Below, one piece after another: positions 1 to 6,800 of a stretch of 7,303 nt of DNA. Each line of letters opens with the position of its first letter. The stretch's first letter is position 1. The position numbers and the translations under genes were made by a program. The notes beneath the pieces are model-generated. The model was not told the DNA's origin, made no database searches, and worked only from the letters and a program-made list of their open reading frames with translations. This DNA comes from Actinomycetota bacterium. GTDB lineage: Bacteria > Actinomycetota > UBA4738. The stretch is taken from NCBI GenBank assembly GCA_005885015.1, contig VAYG01000025.1:38806-46108 (forward strand). Direction: 5' to 3'.

Positions 1-1054
1 TGGGGACGGCGCGCGCGTCGGCCAGGTCCATCACGTCCTTGCCGGCGATCACGTCCCCAACGAGCCGGCCCTGGTACTTGCCCATGTGCGTCAGCAGGGC
101 CAGCCCGTTCACGTCCCCGACCGCGTACAGCCAGTCGCCGTCGACGCCCTCCACGCGGAGGCGCTCGTCCACCGAGAGCCATTTCCTCGGATCCAGGCCG
201 ATCGTCTGCACCCCGACGTCGGCGGTGTTGGGCGTGCGACCCACGGCCACCAGGATCTCCTCACCCACGACCTCGCGGCCCCCATCGAGAGTTGCCACGA
301 CCGCGTCGTCGGCTTCGCGCCTCCGCACCGAGGTCACCCGGGCGGACGCGAGCACCGTGATCCCCTCCTCCTCGAACGCCGCCCGGACCTCTTCTCCGGC
401 GAACGGTTCCTCCCGGACGAGGAGGCGATCGCTCCCCTCGATCACCGTCACCTCCTCCGATCCCAGCCGGCGGAAGGCCTGGGCAAGCTCGAGCCCGATC
501 GGCCCTCCGCCGATCACCAGGAAGCGACGGGGGATCTCCTTGGTCGAGGTCGCGTCGCGGTTGTCCCATGGCCTGGCACCCGCCAGGCCATCGATCGGCG
601 GCATGGCCGGGAGGGAGCCGCAGGCCATCACCACGGCCGTCCGGGCGGCGAGTCTCCGGTTGCCCGAGCCGTCGGCCAGGTCCACCTCCACCGTCTTCGG
701 CCCGGCCAGCCTGCCGTGTCCTCGGACGAGCTCGATCCCCTTGCTGTCCAGCCACGGCGTCTGGGTTCGGTCGCTCCACTCACTGGTCATGTAGTCGCGC
801 TGGGCGAGAGCCGCGTCGACGTCGACGGTCCCCGAGATCGCCTGGGCGGCGCCTGGCACCCGCCGGGCCGCGGCCAGGACGTCGCCTGGACGGATCAGGG
901 TCTTGCTGGGGACGCATCCGTAGAAGGAGCACTCCCCCCCGACCAGCCGCTCCTCGACGATGGCCGCGGACAGCCCGTGGTCGACGCAACGGCCGGCCGC
1001 GTTCTCACCCGGCGGTCCGGCCCCGATCACGATGACGTCGAACTCGTCTGCCAT
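1..1054 (-). CDS. FAD-dependent pyridine nucleotide-disulfide oxidoreductase (dihydrolipoamide dehydrogenase-like), C-terminus cut off
   Basis: The visible 351 residues are a class I flavoprotein disulfide reductase, the family of dihydrolipoamide dehydrogenase, mercuric reductase and glutathione reductase. An N-terminal FAD-binding Rossmann motif GAGPPGENAAG (residues 11-21) is followed by the redox-active disulfide CSFYGC (C42 and C47) and VPSKTLIRP. A second NAD(P)-binding glycine motif, VIGGGPIGLEL, lies at about 180-190, and the second FAD motif YAVGDVNG at 310-317. The C-terminal dimerisation domain, with the His-Glu pair that identifies true disulfide reductases, lies beyond the left edge. 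The exact substrate is therefore open; CSFYGC differs from the CVNVGC type of classical E3 enzymes, so I do not call it lpd. It ends the hydroxybutyryl-CoA dehydrogenase operon, 30 nt after the amidohydrolase. The start at 1054 is chosen over an in-frame ATG at 1060 because only the former is well spaced from the ribosome binding site. Confidence 0.88.
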   Translation of the reverse strand, partial: MADEFDVIVIGAGPPGENAAGRCVDHGLSAAIVEERLVGGECSFYGCVPSKTLIRPGDVLAAARRVPGAAQAISGTVDVDAALAQRDYMTSEWSDRTQTPWLDSKGIELVRGHGRLAGPKTVEVDLADGSGNRRLAARTAVVMACGSLPAMPPIDGLAGARPWDNRDATSTKEIPRRFLVIGGGPIGLELAQAFRRLGSEEVTVIEGSDRLLVREEPFAGEEVRAAFEEEGITVLASARVTSVRRREADDAVVATLDGGREVVGEEILVAVGRTPNTADVGVQTIGLDPRKWLSVDERLRVEGVDGDWLYAVGDVNGLALLTHMGKYQGRLVGDVIAGKDVMDLADARAVP

Positions 1055-1060
1055 TGCCAT

Positions 1061-1067
1061 ACCTCCC
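1061..1067 (-). promoter_or_regulatory. Ribosome binding site of the disulfide oxidoreductase gene
   Basis: On the minus strand GGGAGGT precedes two in-frame ATG codons. The first ATG (1058-1060) abuts it with one spacer base; the second (1052-1054) has a seven-base spacer. Normal Shine-Dalgarno geometry favours the second start, giving a protein beginning MADEFDVIVIGAG. Confidence 0.6.
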
Positions 1068-1084
1068 GTACTTCGCAGGCGGCG

Positions 1085-1924
1085 TCACAGCCCGAGCAGC
1101 CGCGACGCGTTCCCGACCAGGATCCCCGACCGAGCTTGCTCGGACAGCCCGAGCTCGTCGAACTCGGCCATCCACCGGTCGAGAGAGATGAACGGGTAGT
1201 CGCTGCCGAAGAGGGTCTGGCCGGCCAGTCGCCGGCCGATCTCGCGGGCCACCTCCGGGGGGAAATACCTGGGCGCCCAGCCGGACAGCTCGATGAACAC
1301 GTTCGACTTGTGCAGGGCGATGGCCAGGCACTCCATGAACCAGGGCCACCCGAAGTGGGCGGCGATGAGCGTGAGGCCGGGGAAGTCCGCGCCGATGGAG
1401 TCGAGGAACGCTGGATGGGAGTAACGGATCTTCGTCCCGCCCGCCCCGGGGGTTCCCGCGCCGATCCCGCACGTGCCCGTGTGGAACAGACAGATCAGGC
1501 CGAGCTCCGCGGCCCTGGCCCAGAGCGGACGGAAGCGCTCCTCGGCCGGGTCGAACCGCTGCATCGTCGGGTGGAACTTCAGCCCCTTCAGTCCGAGCTC
1601 CGCGACCCGGTCCATCTCCCGGAGGGCACCGTCGTCGTGGGGATCGACCGAGCCGAACGCCGTGAGTGCCCCGGGGAACCGCCCGGCCAGGCCGGCCAGC
1701 CAGTCGTTCCCCATCCAGCCCCGGCCGGTCACCGAGCGGTCGTCCCAATCCAGGACCACCCCGAGGATGTCGCGCGACCGATATTCCTCCGCCACCTCGT
1801 CGATGGTCTTGCGAGGGACCTTCGCCCGGAAGTACGCCTCGGTGGCAGGCAACAACGGCCCGATGGCGTTATCGAGCCACTCGTCCATGGGGAGGTGGAC
1901 GTGCAGGTCGATCGCCCGGGGCAT
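1085..1924 (-). CDS. Amidohydrolase-2 family metal-dependent hydrolase or decarboxylase
   Basis: This is a 279-residue TIM-barrel protein of the amidohydrolase-2 superfamily, the group containing aminocarboxymuconate semialdehyde decarboxylase, resorcylate decarboxylase and many uncharacterised hydrolases. Visible motifs are the N-terminal metal-binding HVH (H8 and H10) in IDLHVHLP, KFHPT at 116-120, FHTG with H148, AAHFGWPW with H190, and the C-terminal GSDYPF with D242. The order H-x-H, His, His, Asp matches a single-metal active site. The length is typical and both ends are intact. No signal peptide is seen, so it should be cytosolic. It lies 34 nt downstream of 3-hydroxybutyryl-CoA dehydrogenase and 30 nt upstream of the disulfide oxidoreductase, so the three are probably co-transcribed. 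The start lacks a good Shine-Dalgarno; a GAGG sits 12 nt upstream, with a short CCGG/CCGG inverted repeat in between. The substrate cannot be told from sequence. Confidence 0.87.
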   Translation of the reverse strand: MPRAIDLHVHLPMDEWLDNAIGPLLPATEAYFRAKVPRKTIDEVAEEYRSRDILGVVLDWDDRSVTGRGWMGNDWLAGLAGRFPGALTAFGSVDPHDDGALREMDRVAELGLKGLKFHPTMQRFDPAEERFRPLWARAAELGLICLFHTGTCGIGAGTPGAGGTKIRYSHPAFLDSIGADFPGLTLIAAHFGWPWFMECLAIALHKSNVFIELSGWAPRYFPPEVAREIGRRLAGQTLFGSDYPFISLDRWMAEFDELGLSEQARSGILVGNASRLLGL

Positions 1925-1958
1925 CCGGTCTACCGGCCTCGCCGGGCCGGGCGGTGCC

Positions 1959-2822
1959 TCACTTGTCGTACTCGTAGAAGCCCCGGCCCGACTTCCTCCC
2001 CAGCCAGCCCGCGGACACCATCCGCTTCAGCGCGGTGGGGGGCGAGTACAGGGGATCCTTGAACTCCTCGTACAGGACCTCGGACACGTGCAGGGCCGTG
2101 TCCAGCCCGATGAGGTCGAGGAGTGTCAGGGGCCCCATCGGGTGGCCCAACCCCAGCTGGATCGCCGTGTCGATGTCCTCTCTCGTGGCGAACGACTCCT
2201 CGTACATCCGGATCGCCGCGTTGAGATAGGGAACCAGCAGGAAGTTCACGATGAAGCCGGCGCGGTCCTTTGACAGCACCGTGGTCTTTCCCAGGCGCTC
2301 GCCCATGCCGCGGGCGAAGGTCACGGTCTCCTCCCCCGTGGTCAGCGCGCGAACGATCTCGAGCAGCTTCATGACCGGCGGCGGGTTGAAGAAATGCAGG
2401 CCCACGACCTTCTCCGGCCGCTTCGTCACCGCGGCCAGCTCGGCGATCGGCAGCGACGAGGTGTTCGTGGCAAGCACGACGTCCGGGCGGATCAGCTGGT
2501 CGACGGCGTGGAAGACCTCGCGCTTGGTGGGGAGGTCCTCCGTGACGGCCTCGATGACGAGATCGGCGTCGGCCAGGTCGTGGAGGTCCGTGGAGCCGGT
2601 GATCCTGCCCAGGGCTGCGTCGCGCTCGCCCTCCTCGAGCTTGCCACGCTCGACGGCCTTCGCCGTCGAGCGCTCGATCGCGGCCTGGCCCCGGGCCTTC
2701 AGCTCCTCGGTCGCCTCGACGAACGCCACCTTGAGGCCGGCCTTCGCGCACACCTCGACGATGCCCGAACCCATGATCCCGCAGCCCACCACCCCGACCG
2801 TGTTGACTTCGTCAGGCTTCAT
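1959..2822 (-). CDS. hbd: 3-hydroxybutyryl-CoA dehydrogenase (3-hydroxyacyl-CoA dehydrogenase family)
   Basis: The 287-residue protein should catalyse NAD(P)-dependent interconversion of 3-hydroxybutyryl-CoA and acetoacetyl-CoA in the cytosol, serving beta-oxidation or C4-CoA metabolism. The N-terminal Rossmann fold carries GCGIMG (13-18), then EAVTED (91-96), NTSSLPI (120-126) and HFFNP (143-147). The C-terminal helical domain has NFLLVPYLNA (193-202) and HPMGPL (227-232). Spacings match the catalytic set of the family (Ser, His, Glu, Asn) at S122, H143, E155 and N193, so it looks active. Length is normal for the stand-alone enzyme. An upstream in-frame ATG at 2921 would add 33 residues lying inside the divergent DedA gene. 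The start at 2822 is preferred because GGGAGG lies six bases before it and the fold begins right after. It is the first gene of a three-gene minus-strand operon. Substrate chain length is inferred from family resemblance. Confidence 0.93.
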   Translation of the reverse strand: MKPDEVNTVGVVGCGIMGSGIVEVCAKAGLKVAFVEATEELKARGQAAIERSTAKAVERGKLEEGERDAALGRITGSTDLHDLADADLVIEAVTEDLPTKREVFHAVDQLIRPDVVLATNTSSLPIAELAAVTKRPEKVVGLHFFNPPPVMKLLEIVRALTTGEETVTFARGMGERLGKTTVLSKDRAGFIVNFLLVPYLNAAIRMYEESFATREDIDTAIQLGLGHPMGPLTLLDLIGLDTALHVSEVLYEEFKDPLYSPPTALKRMVSAGWLGRKSGRGFYEYDK

Positions 2823-2865
2823 CGCCGTCCTCCCGTCGAAGAGGGACACATGGTACACATGCTGG
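2823..2865. promoter_or_regulatory. Divergent intergenic region between hbd and the DedA gene
   Basis: Only 43 bp separate two divergently read starts, so both promoters must lie here or run into the genes. The sequence holds a direct repeat ACACATG at 2846-2852 and 2855-2861, nine bases apart. On the minus strand TACCAT (2850-2855) fits a TANNNT-type -10 box about 27 nt before the hbd start, leaving room for its ribosome binding site. On the plus strand TACACA (2854-2859) sits six bases before the proposed GTG start of dedA. The box assignments are inference; no clear -35 element is visible for either. Confidence 0.35.
2828..2834 (-). promoter_or_regulatory. Ribosome binding site of 3-hydroxybutyryl-CoA dehydrogenase
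   Basis: GGGAGGA on the minus strand places the GGGAGG core six bases before the ATG at 2822. It decides the start over the upstream in-frame ATG at 2921. Confidence 0.65.
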
Positions 2866-3513
2866 GTGCTCGCCCTTAGCATCGTCGAACGACTGGTCCA
2901 CTGGATCGAACCCGCGTTCACCGCGGCCGGCTACTGGATCATCGCCGCCGGCGTGCTGATGGAGCGCTCGATCTTCGTCGGCCTGATCATCCCCGGCGAC
3001 GTGATCCTGGCCCTGGGCGGTGTGTTCTCCTCCCAGCACAAGATGAACCTGACGGCCGTGATCGCCGTTGGGAGCGTGGCGGCCATCGCCGGGGAGACCA
3101 TCGGCTTCTGGCTGGGGCGCAAGTTCGGCGTCCGGATCCTTCGGCGCCTTCCGTTCTTCGGAGGCTCGCTGTCCAGGCTGCTGGAGGAGTCCGAGGAGTA
3201 CTTCAAGCGACATGGGGGGAAGACGGTGGCCATCGGGCGGTACGCCACCGCGGCGGGCGCGTTCGTCCCCTTCACCGCCGGGGCGGCCAGGATGCCGTAC
3301 CCGCGGTTCCTGGCGTTCGACATCCCCGCCATCCTGGTGTGGGCGACGGGGATCTCGATCTTCGGCTACTTCTTCGGACAGAACCTGGGTTTCGTGGACA
3401 AAGTGCTGTCGCGGTTCGGGTACGCAGTGCTCATCGCGGCCGTGCTGTTCTTCGGCGGGCGCTACCTATTGAAGAAGCGGAACGAACGGAAGAAGGGCCG
3501 GTCCCGAGCCTAG
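2866..3513 (+). CDS. DedA/VTT-family inner membrane protein
   Basis: This is a 215-residue polytopic membrane protein of the DedA (SNARE-associated/VTT) family, whose members are linked to envelope homeostasis and lipid (undecaprenyl-phosphate or phospholipid) flipping. Hydrophobic segments lie at about 19-33, 36-56, 62-82, 133-172 and 186-202, followed by a basic cytoplasmic tail rich in K and R. The family signature is visible as E33 with D45 in LIIPGDVILALGG, and as GRYATAAGAFVPFTAGAARM (124-143). The second conserved arginine of that motif, six residues after R125, is Gly131. The frame is open far upstream, but that part is antisense to hbd. The best start is GTG at 2866, giving normal family length; the next ATG (M32) would remove the first membrane helix. 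No Shine-Dalgarno is well placed, so a leaderless message is possible. The gene is convergent with the mutase, the two stops overlapping. Substrate unknown. Confidence 0.85.
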   Translation: MLALSIVERLVHWIEPAFTAAGYWIIAAGVLMERSIFVGLIIPGDVILALGGVFSSQHKMNLTAVIAVGSVAAIAGETIGFWLGRKFGVRILRRLPFFGGSLSRLLEESEEYFKRHGGKTVAIGRYATAAGAFVPFTAGAARMPYPRFLAFDIPAILVWATGISIFGYFFGQNLGFVDKVLSRFGYAVLIAAVLFFGGRYLLKKRNERKKGRSRA

Positions 3514-5484
3514 GGCTGCCGGTCGCCCAGCAGGTCGGCCATCTCGCCGACGATCGAGGTTAGGTCGTGGTCCAGCGGCGTGTAGACGCGGGCCACGCCG
3601 CGCTCCAGGAGCTCCTTGGCATCCCCGTCGGGGATGATGCCGCCGACAACGACCGGAACGCGCGCGGGATCGACCCCTTCCGACCGCAGCAGGTCCAGCA
3701 CCCGAGGCACGAGCCGGCCGTGTCCTCCGGACAGGATGGACAACCCGATCACGTGAACGTCCTCGTCGGCGGCGGCCCTGGCGATCTCCTCGGGCGTCAG
3801 CCGGATCCCCTGGTAGACGACCTCGAAGCCCGCGTCACGGGCCCGAACGGCGATCTGCTCGGCGGCATTGGAGTGACCATCGAGCCCGGGCTTGCCCACC
3901 AGCATCCGGACCCGGGCCACCCCGAGGCGCCGGGCCGCCTCCTCGACCTTCCGTCTGGCCATCCGGAGGGCCTCGGCGTCACCGGTCACCCCCAGCGCGG
4001 TGCCGGAGACGCCCGTGGGCGGACGGTACTCGCCGAACACCTCCCGCAGGGCGTCGGCCCATTCCCCCGTGGTGACCCCGGCCCGGGCCGCCTCGATCGA
4101 CGCCTCCATCAGGTTCGTCTCTGACCGGGCCATCCGCCGGATGGAATCGATCGAGGCCCGGACGCTCCGGCCGTCTCGCTGCTTCCGCCACCCGAGCAGG
4201 GAACCCACCTGCTCCTCCTCCGTCTCCTGCTCGACGCGTTCGACGGCGGCGAAGCCCTCCTGCACGCCCTCGGCCAGCGGCGAGCGCTCCGACTCCCGGT
4301 ACGTGTTGACTCCGACCACGGGCCGCCGGCCGGACTCGATGTCGCGCAACCGCTCGGCCAGCGACGAGACCAGACGCTCCTTCATGTAACCGAGGGCTTC
4401 CACCGAACCGCCGCGTTCCAGGACGCGCTGGAGCTCGTCCCACGCCTCTTCGCCGATCTGCGCGCTGAGCTCGTCGACCACCTTCGATCCGGCGAAGAGA
4501 TCGTCGTGCTCCAGCAGGTCGGTCTCGTAAGCCAGGATCTGCTGGGCTCGGAGGGACCACTGCTGATCCCAGGACCGCGGGAGACCGAGCGCCTCGTTCC
4601 ACGCGGGCAGCTGGACGGCTCGGGCCCGAGCCTCGCGCGACAGCGTGACTCCCAGCATCTCCAGGAGGATGCGGTATGCGTTGTTCTCCGGCTGCTCCGC
4701 GGCGGTGGGCTGGGTCCTGCACCCCGTACCGCTCGCGGGCCAGCCGGTCCCACAGCCGCGTGAACGCCCGCATCTTGCACATCTCCTCGACGAACCGGAT
4801 CCCGGCGTTGACGAAGAAGGAGATGCGGCCCACCAGCGAGGGGAACGAGCCATCCGGGACGCGCCCCGTCGCCTTCGTGGCGTCCAGCACGGCGATGGCG
4901 TTGGCCAGCGTGAAGGCGACCTCGAGGACCGGGTCGGCCCCGGCCTCCTGGAGGTGATAGGAGCACACGTTGATGGGATTCCAACGAGGGGTCTCGGAGA
5001 ACGTCCAGGTGATCAGGTCGGTCGTCAGGCGCATCGCCGGCTGCGGGGGAAAGATGTGCGTTCCCCGGGCCAGGAACTCCTTGAGGATGTCGTTCTGGGT
5101 CGTCCCGGAGAGCCCTTGCCGAGCCGCTCCCTGCGCGTCGGCGGCCGCCACGTACATGGCCAGGACCCAGACGGCGGGTGCGTTGATCGTCATCGACGTG
5201 TTCATCCGGTCCAGGGGGATCCGGTCGAACACCGTCCGCATGTCTCCCAGGTGGCACACGGGCACGCCGACCCGCCCCACCTCTCCCCGGGCCATCGGGG
5301 CGTCGCTGTCGTAGCCGGTCTGGGTCGGTAGGTCGAACGCAACGGAGAGCCCGGTCTGGCCCTTGGCCAGGTTCGCCAGGAACCGCGCGTTGGTGTGTCG
5401 GGGGGTGGCGTATCCGGCGTAGGTCCGGAAGATCCAGGGCTCGTCGCGCCGGCGGGGGGAAGCGGGAGTGTCCTCGCCGCTCAT
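3510..5484 (-). pseudogene. meaA: MeaA-like acyl-CoA mutase (ethylmalonyl-/methylmalonyl-CoA mutase family), broken by an internal frameshift and small deletion
   Basis: The gene encodes a single-chain B12-dependent acyl-CoA mutase. The first frame (5484 to 4699, 262 residues) gives the N-terminal half of the substrate-binding TIM barrel, with RTYAGYATPRHTN, GLSVAFDLPTQTGYDSD (45-61), TSMTINA (96-102), GTTQNDILKEF (127-137) and WNPINVCSYHLQEAGA. From about 4697 homology continues one base out of frame with EQPENNAYRILLEML to the stop at 3510 (395 residues). This second part ends in a cobalamin-binding domain with DGHSNA (3864-3881), SILSGGH and VVVGGIIP. Between RR(262) and EQPENN, about 14 family residues (FRYGVQVNSLGLT plus one) are absent. 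Restoring 41 nt gives 671 residues, close to the usual MeaA length. From memory of the family it most resembles actinobacterial MeaA, which makes methylsuccinyl-CoA from ethylmalonyl-CoA; a methylmalonyl- or isobutyryl-type substrate is not excluded. Genuine decay and an assembly or sequencing error cannot be separated here. Confidence 0.85.
4690..4707 (-). other. Frameshift and deletion junction in the mutase gene
   Basis: On the minus strand codons CAC CGC CGC (4707-4699) end the upstream frame as H-R-R. A single G (4698) follows, then GAG CAG CCG (from 4697) opens the downstream frame as E-Q-P. The protein on both sides aligns with MeaA-type mutases but the conserved stretch between them is missing. 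The net change is +1 base, equal to loss of 3n-1 bases; n = 14 gives 41. The flanks are short GC repeats (ACCGCCGCGG), a likely place for replication slippage or for a base-calling or assembly error. Confidence 0.7.
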
Positions 5485-5493
5485 GGCGCCGGG

Positions 5494-5499
5494 AGTATA
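5494..5499 (-). promoter_or_regulatory. Putative -10 box of the mutase gene
   Basis: TATACT on the minus strand differs from the consensus TATAAT at one base and stands out in the GC-rich surroundings. Only nine bases separate it from the ATG at 5484, so transcription would begin at or within about three bases of the start codon. No Shine-Dalgarno is visible between them. This is the geometry of leaderless genes, common in actinobacteria. No convincing -35 hexamer is seen upstream. Confidence 0.5.
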
Positions 5500-5519
5500 C
5501 CCACCAACCTGGCCCCGGA

Positions 5520-5536
5520 CCGGCCCCCCAGGCCGG
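5520..5536 (-). terminator. GC-only hairpin after the M23 peptidase gene, possible weak terminator
   Basis: A perfect six-base-pair stem (CCGGCC/GGCCGG) with a five-base loop lies in the 70 bp between the peptidase stop and the mutase start. No T-run follows on either strand, so it is not a classical intrinsic terminator and may be chance in GC-rich DNA. Confidence 0.2.
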
Positions 5537-5554
5537 CCGGCTCCCGTGGAGACG

Positions 5555-6796
5555 CTATCCGCAGGTCGCGCTGTTGAACGGGTAGGGGTCGATGGCCGAG
5601 CCGACCCGGCTCACTCTGTACGGACTGGTCCACGTGGGCCACCGGGACGGGTCGTTCGGGTGCCACTCGAAGTGATCGTGCGTGGCGCCCCCACGGGCGT
5701 CGCCGCTGTCTCCAACGTACCCGATGACGTCTCCCGTCGACACGGACCGTGGGTATCCACCTTCGACGTGATCCATGTGCGCGTTGTAGACCCATCCGAG
5801 CGACCCGTACACCTTGACGGCGATCCCGCCCAGGCCGTTGTCGGAGCGCTCGGCCGTGCCGGAGAACGGGGCGTGGATCGGTGTGTCTCTGGCGGCGAAC
5901 AGGTCGTTCCCGGCGTGGAGGTGATAGCCGCCTCCGAACCGAGGCGCGCCGAAGTCGTCGCTGAACACCGCCCCGGGCACAGGACAGGCCAGGAAGACGC
6001 CCGCGTAGGGCCGGAAGTCCCCGGAGTTCCCACGGTGCTGGATCCGCCGGAGCCGGGCTGCCTCCTCCGCGGCCAGCTGCGCGTTGTACCGCTTGCGCAG
6101 CAGGTTCACGAGATTGTCCGCCTGGCCCTTGTCGGCCTCCAGCTGGTTCAGCACCTTCTGCTCGGCGTCGAGCTTCGACTGGAGGGCTGCCTGCTGCTGG
6201 TTGAGCTGATTCCGCTTGTCCCGCAGAGTGTTCTCCAGGGACTCGAGCTCCGCCTGGCGCGAACGCAGCCGGTTCTGCTCCTCCTCGATCTGGATGATGA
6301 GGTCCTGGTCGTTGGAGGCCGCGCTGTTCACGATGACCAGCCGGTCGGCGAGGTCCGACAGCGAGGTCGCCCCGAGCAGGAAGTCCAGGCTCGAACCGGG
6401 ACCGTTCTCGTAGGCTACCCAGGCGCGCTGGTTCAGCTGCTCGCGGGTCCCGTCCAGCTGCGCCTGAGCGTCCTGGATCTCGGCTTCCTTCTTCACGATC
6501 TGGTACTGGGTCCGGGCGATCTGGGACTGGACGTGGTCGATCTCGGTGACCAGGGCGGTCATGTCCTTCTGCATCGAAGCGACCGTCGCGCTCTCGGAGT
6601 CGATCCGATGCTCCAGGTCGTGGAGCTTGTTCAGGGCCACGCTCAGCTGCTTCTTGGTCGTCGCGCTGTCCGCTCGAACCGGGCCGGCGGCCAGCCCGCC
6701 CACGAGAACGACGGCAGCCATGACGGCCGCCGCCCTACCCAAGAACGGGGAGTGGGCGCTGTTCAAAGAGGCTCTATCCCTACCCGACCCGGCCAA
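5555..6796 (-). CDS. Secreted M23-family peptidoglycan endopeptidase with PcsB/RipA-like coiled coil
   Basis: The 413-residue protein (from the longest frame, a TTG) is predicted to be exported and to cut peptidoglycan cross-bridges. A hydrophobic signal segment lies at about 22-40, with a likely cleavage after VRA (40-42). A long coiled coil runs over about 45-255, interrupted at 125-165 by AWVAYENGPGSSLDFLLGA, the hinge typical of PcsB/CwlO/RipA-type hydrolases often controlled by FtsEX. The M23 (LytM) domain follows at about 270-405. Its zinc ligands H294 and D298 (HAGND) and H375, and catalytic H340 (YNAH) and H373 (HDHFE), are all present, so it should be active, unlike degenerate EnvC-type activators. 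Its only cysteines, C271 and C412, bracket the domain. The start is uncertain: TTG at 6796 lies just after a TTGACA hexamer. TTG at 6766 or ATG at 6721 are alternatives, but ATG 6721 would leave almost no basic n-region. Confidence 0.88.
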   Translation of the reverse strand: MAGSGRDRASLNSAHSPFLGRAAAVMAAVVLVGGLAAGPVRADSATTKKQLSVALNKLHDLEHRIDSESATVASMQKDMTALVTEIDHVQSQIARTQYQIVKKEAEIQDAQAQLDGTREQLNQRAWVAYENGPGSSLDFLLGATSLSDLADRLVIVNSAASNDQDLIIQIEEEQNRLRSRQAELESLENTLRDKRNQLNQQQAALQSKLDAEQKVLNQLEADKGQADNLVNLLRKRYNAQLAAEEAARLRRIQHRGNSGDFRPYAGVFLACPVPGAVFSDDFGAPRFGGGYHLHAGNDLFAARDTPIHAPFSGTAERSDNGLGGIAVKVYGSLGWVYNAHMDHVEGGYPRSVSTGDVIGYVGDSGDARGGATHDHFEWHPNDPSRWPTWTSPYRVSRVGSAIDPYPFNSATCG

Positions 6797-6800
6797 TCGC

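Noticed and set aside
1925..1936. Inverted repeat CCGGT-CT-ACCGG just before the amidohydrolase start as a regulatory hairpin
   Set aside because: The stem is four to five pairs with a tiny loop, expected by chance in this composition; no other support.
86..2062. A 658-codon open frame on the plus strand
   Set aside because: It is antisense to the oxidoreductase and amidohydrolase genes, rich in R, P, G and H, with no recognisable domain; it is an effect of high GC content.
2251..2865. Upstream extension of the DedA reading frame by about 200 codons
   Set aside because: It is antisense to hbd, serine- and arginine-rich with no domain, and would make the protein about twice the family length.
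3979..4698. Continuation of the N-terminal mutase frame to a 501-residue protein
   Set aside because: After HRR at 4699 the translation loses all similarity to mutases, while the other frame carries the conserved sequence; it stays open only because stops are rare in GC-rich DNA.
3510..4853. The C-terminal mutase part as a separate gene starting at 4853
   Set aside because: The first ~50 residues are out-of-frame translation of the N-terminal half. Natural split mutases separate the B12 domain, not the middle of the TIM barrel.
5520..5536. A classical intrinsic terminator after the peptidase gene
   Set aside because: The stem is perfect but short, and no T-run follows on either strand; kept only as a low-confidence feature.
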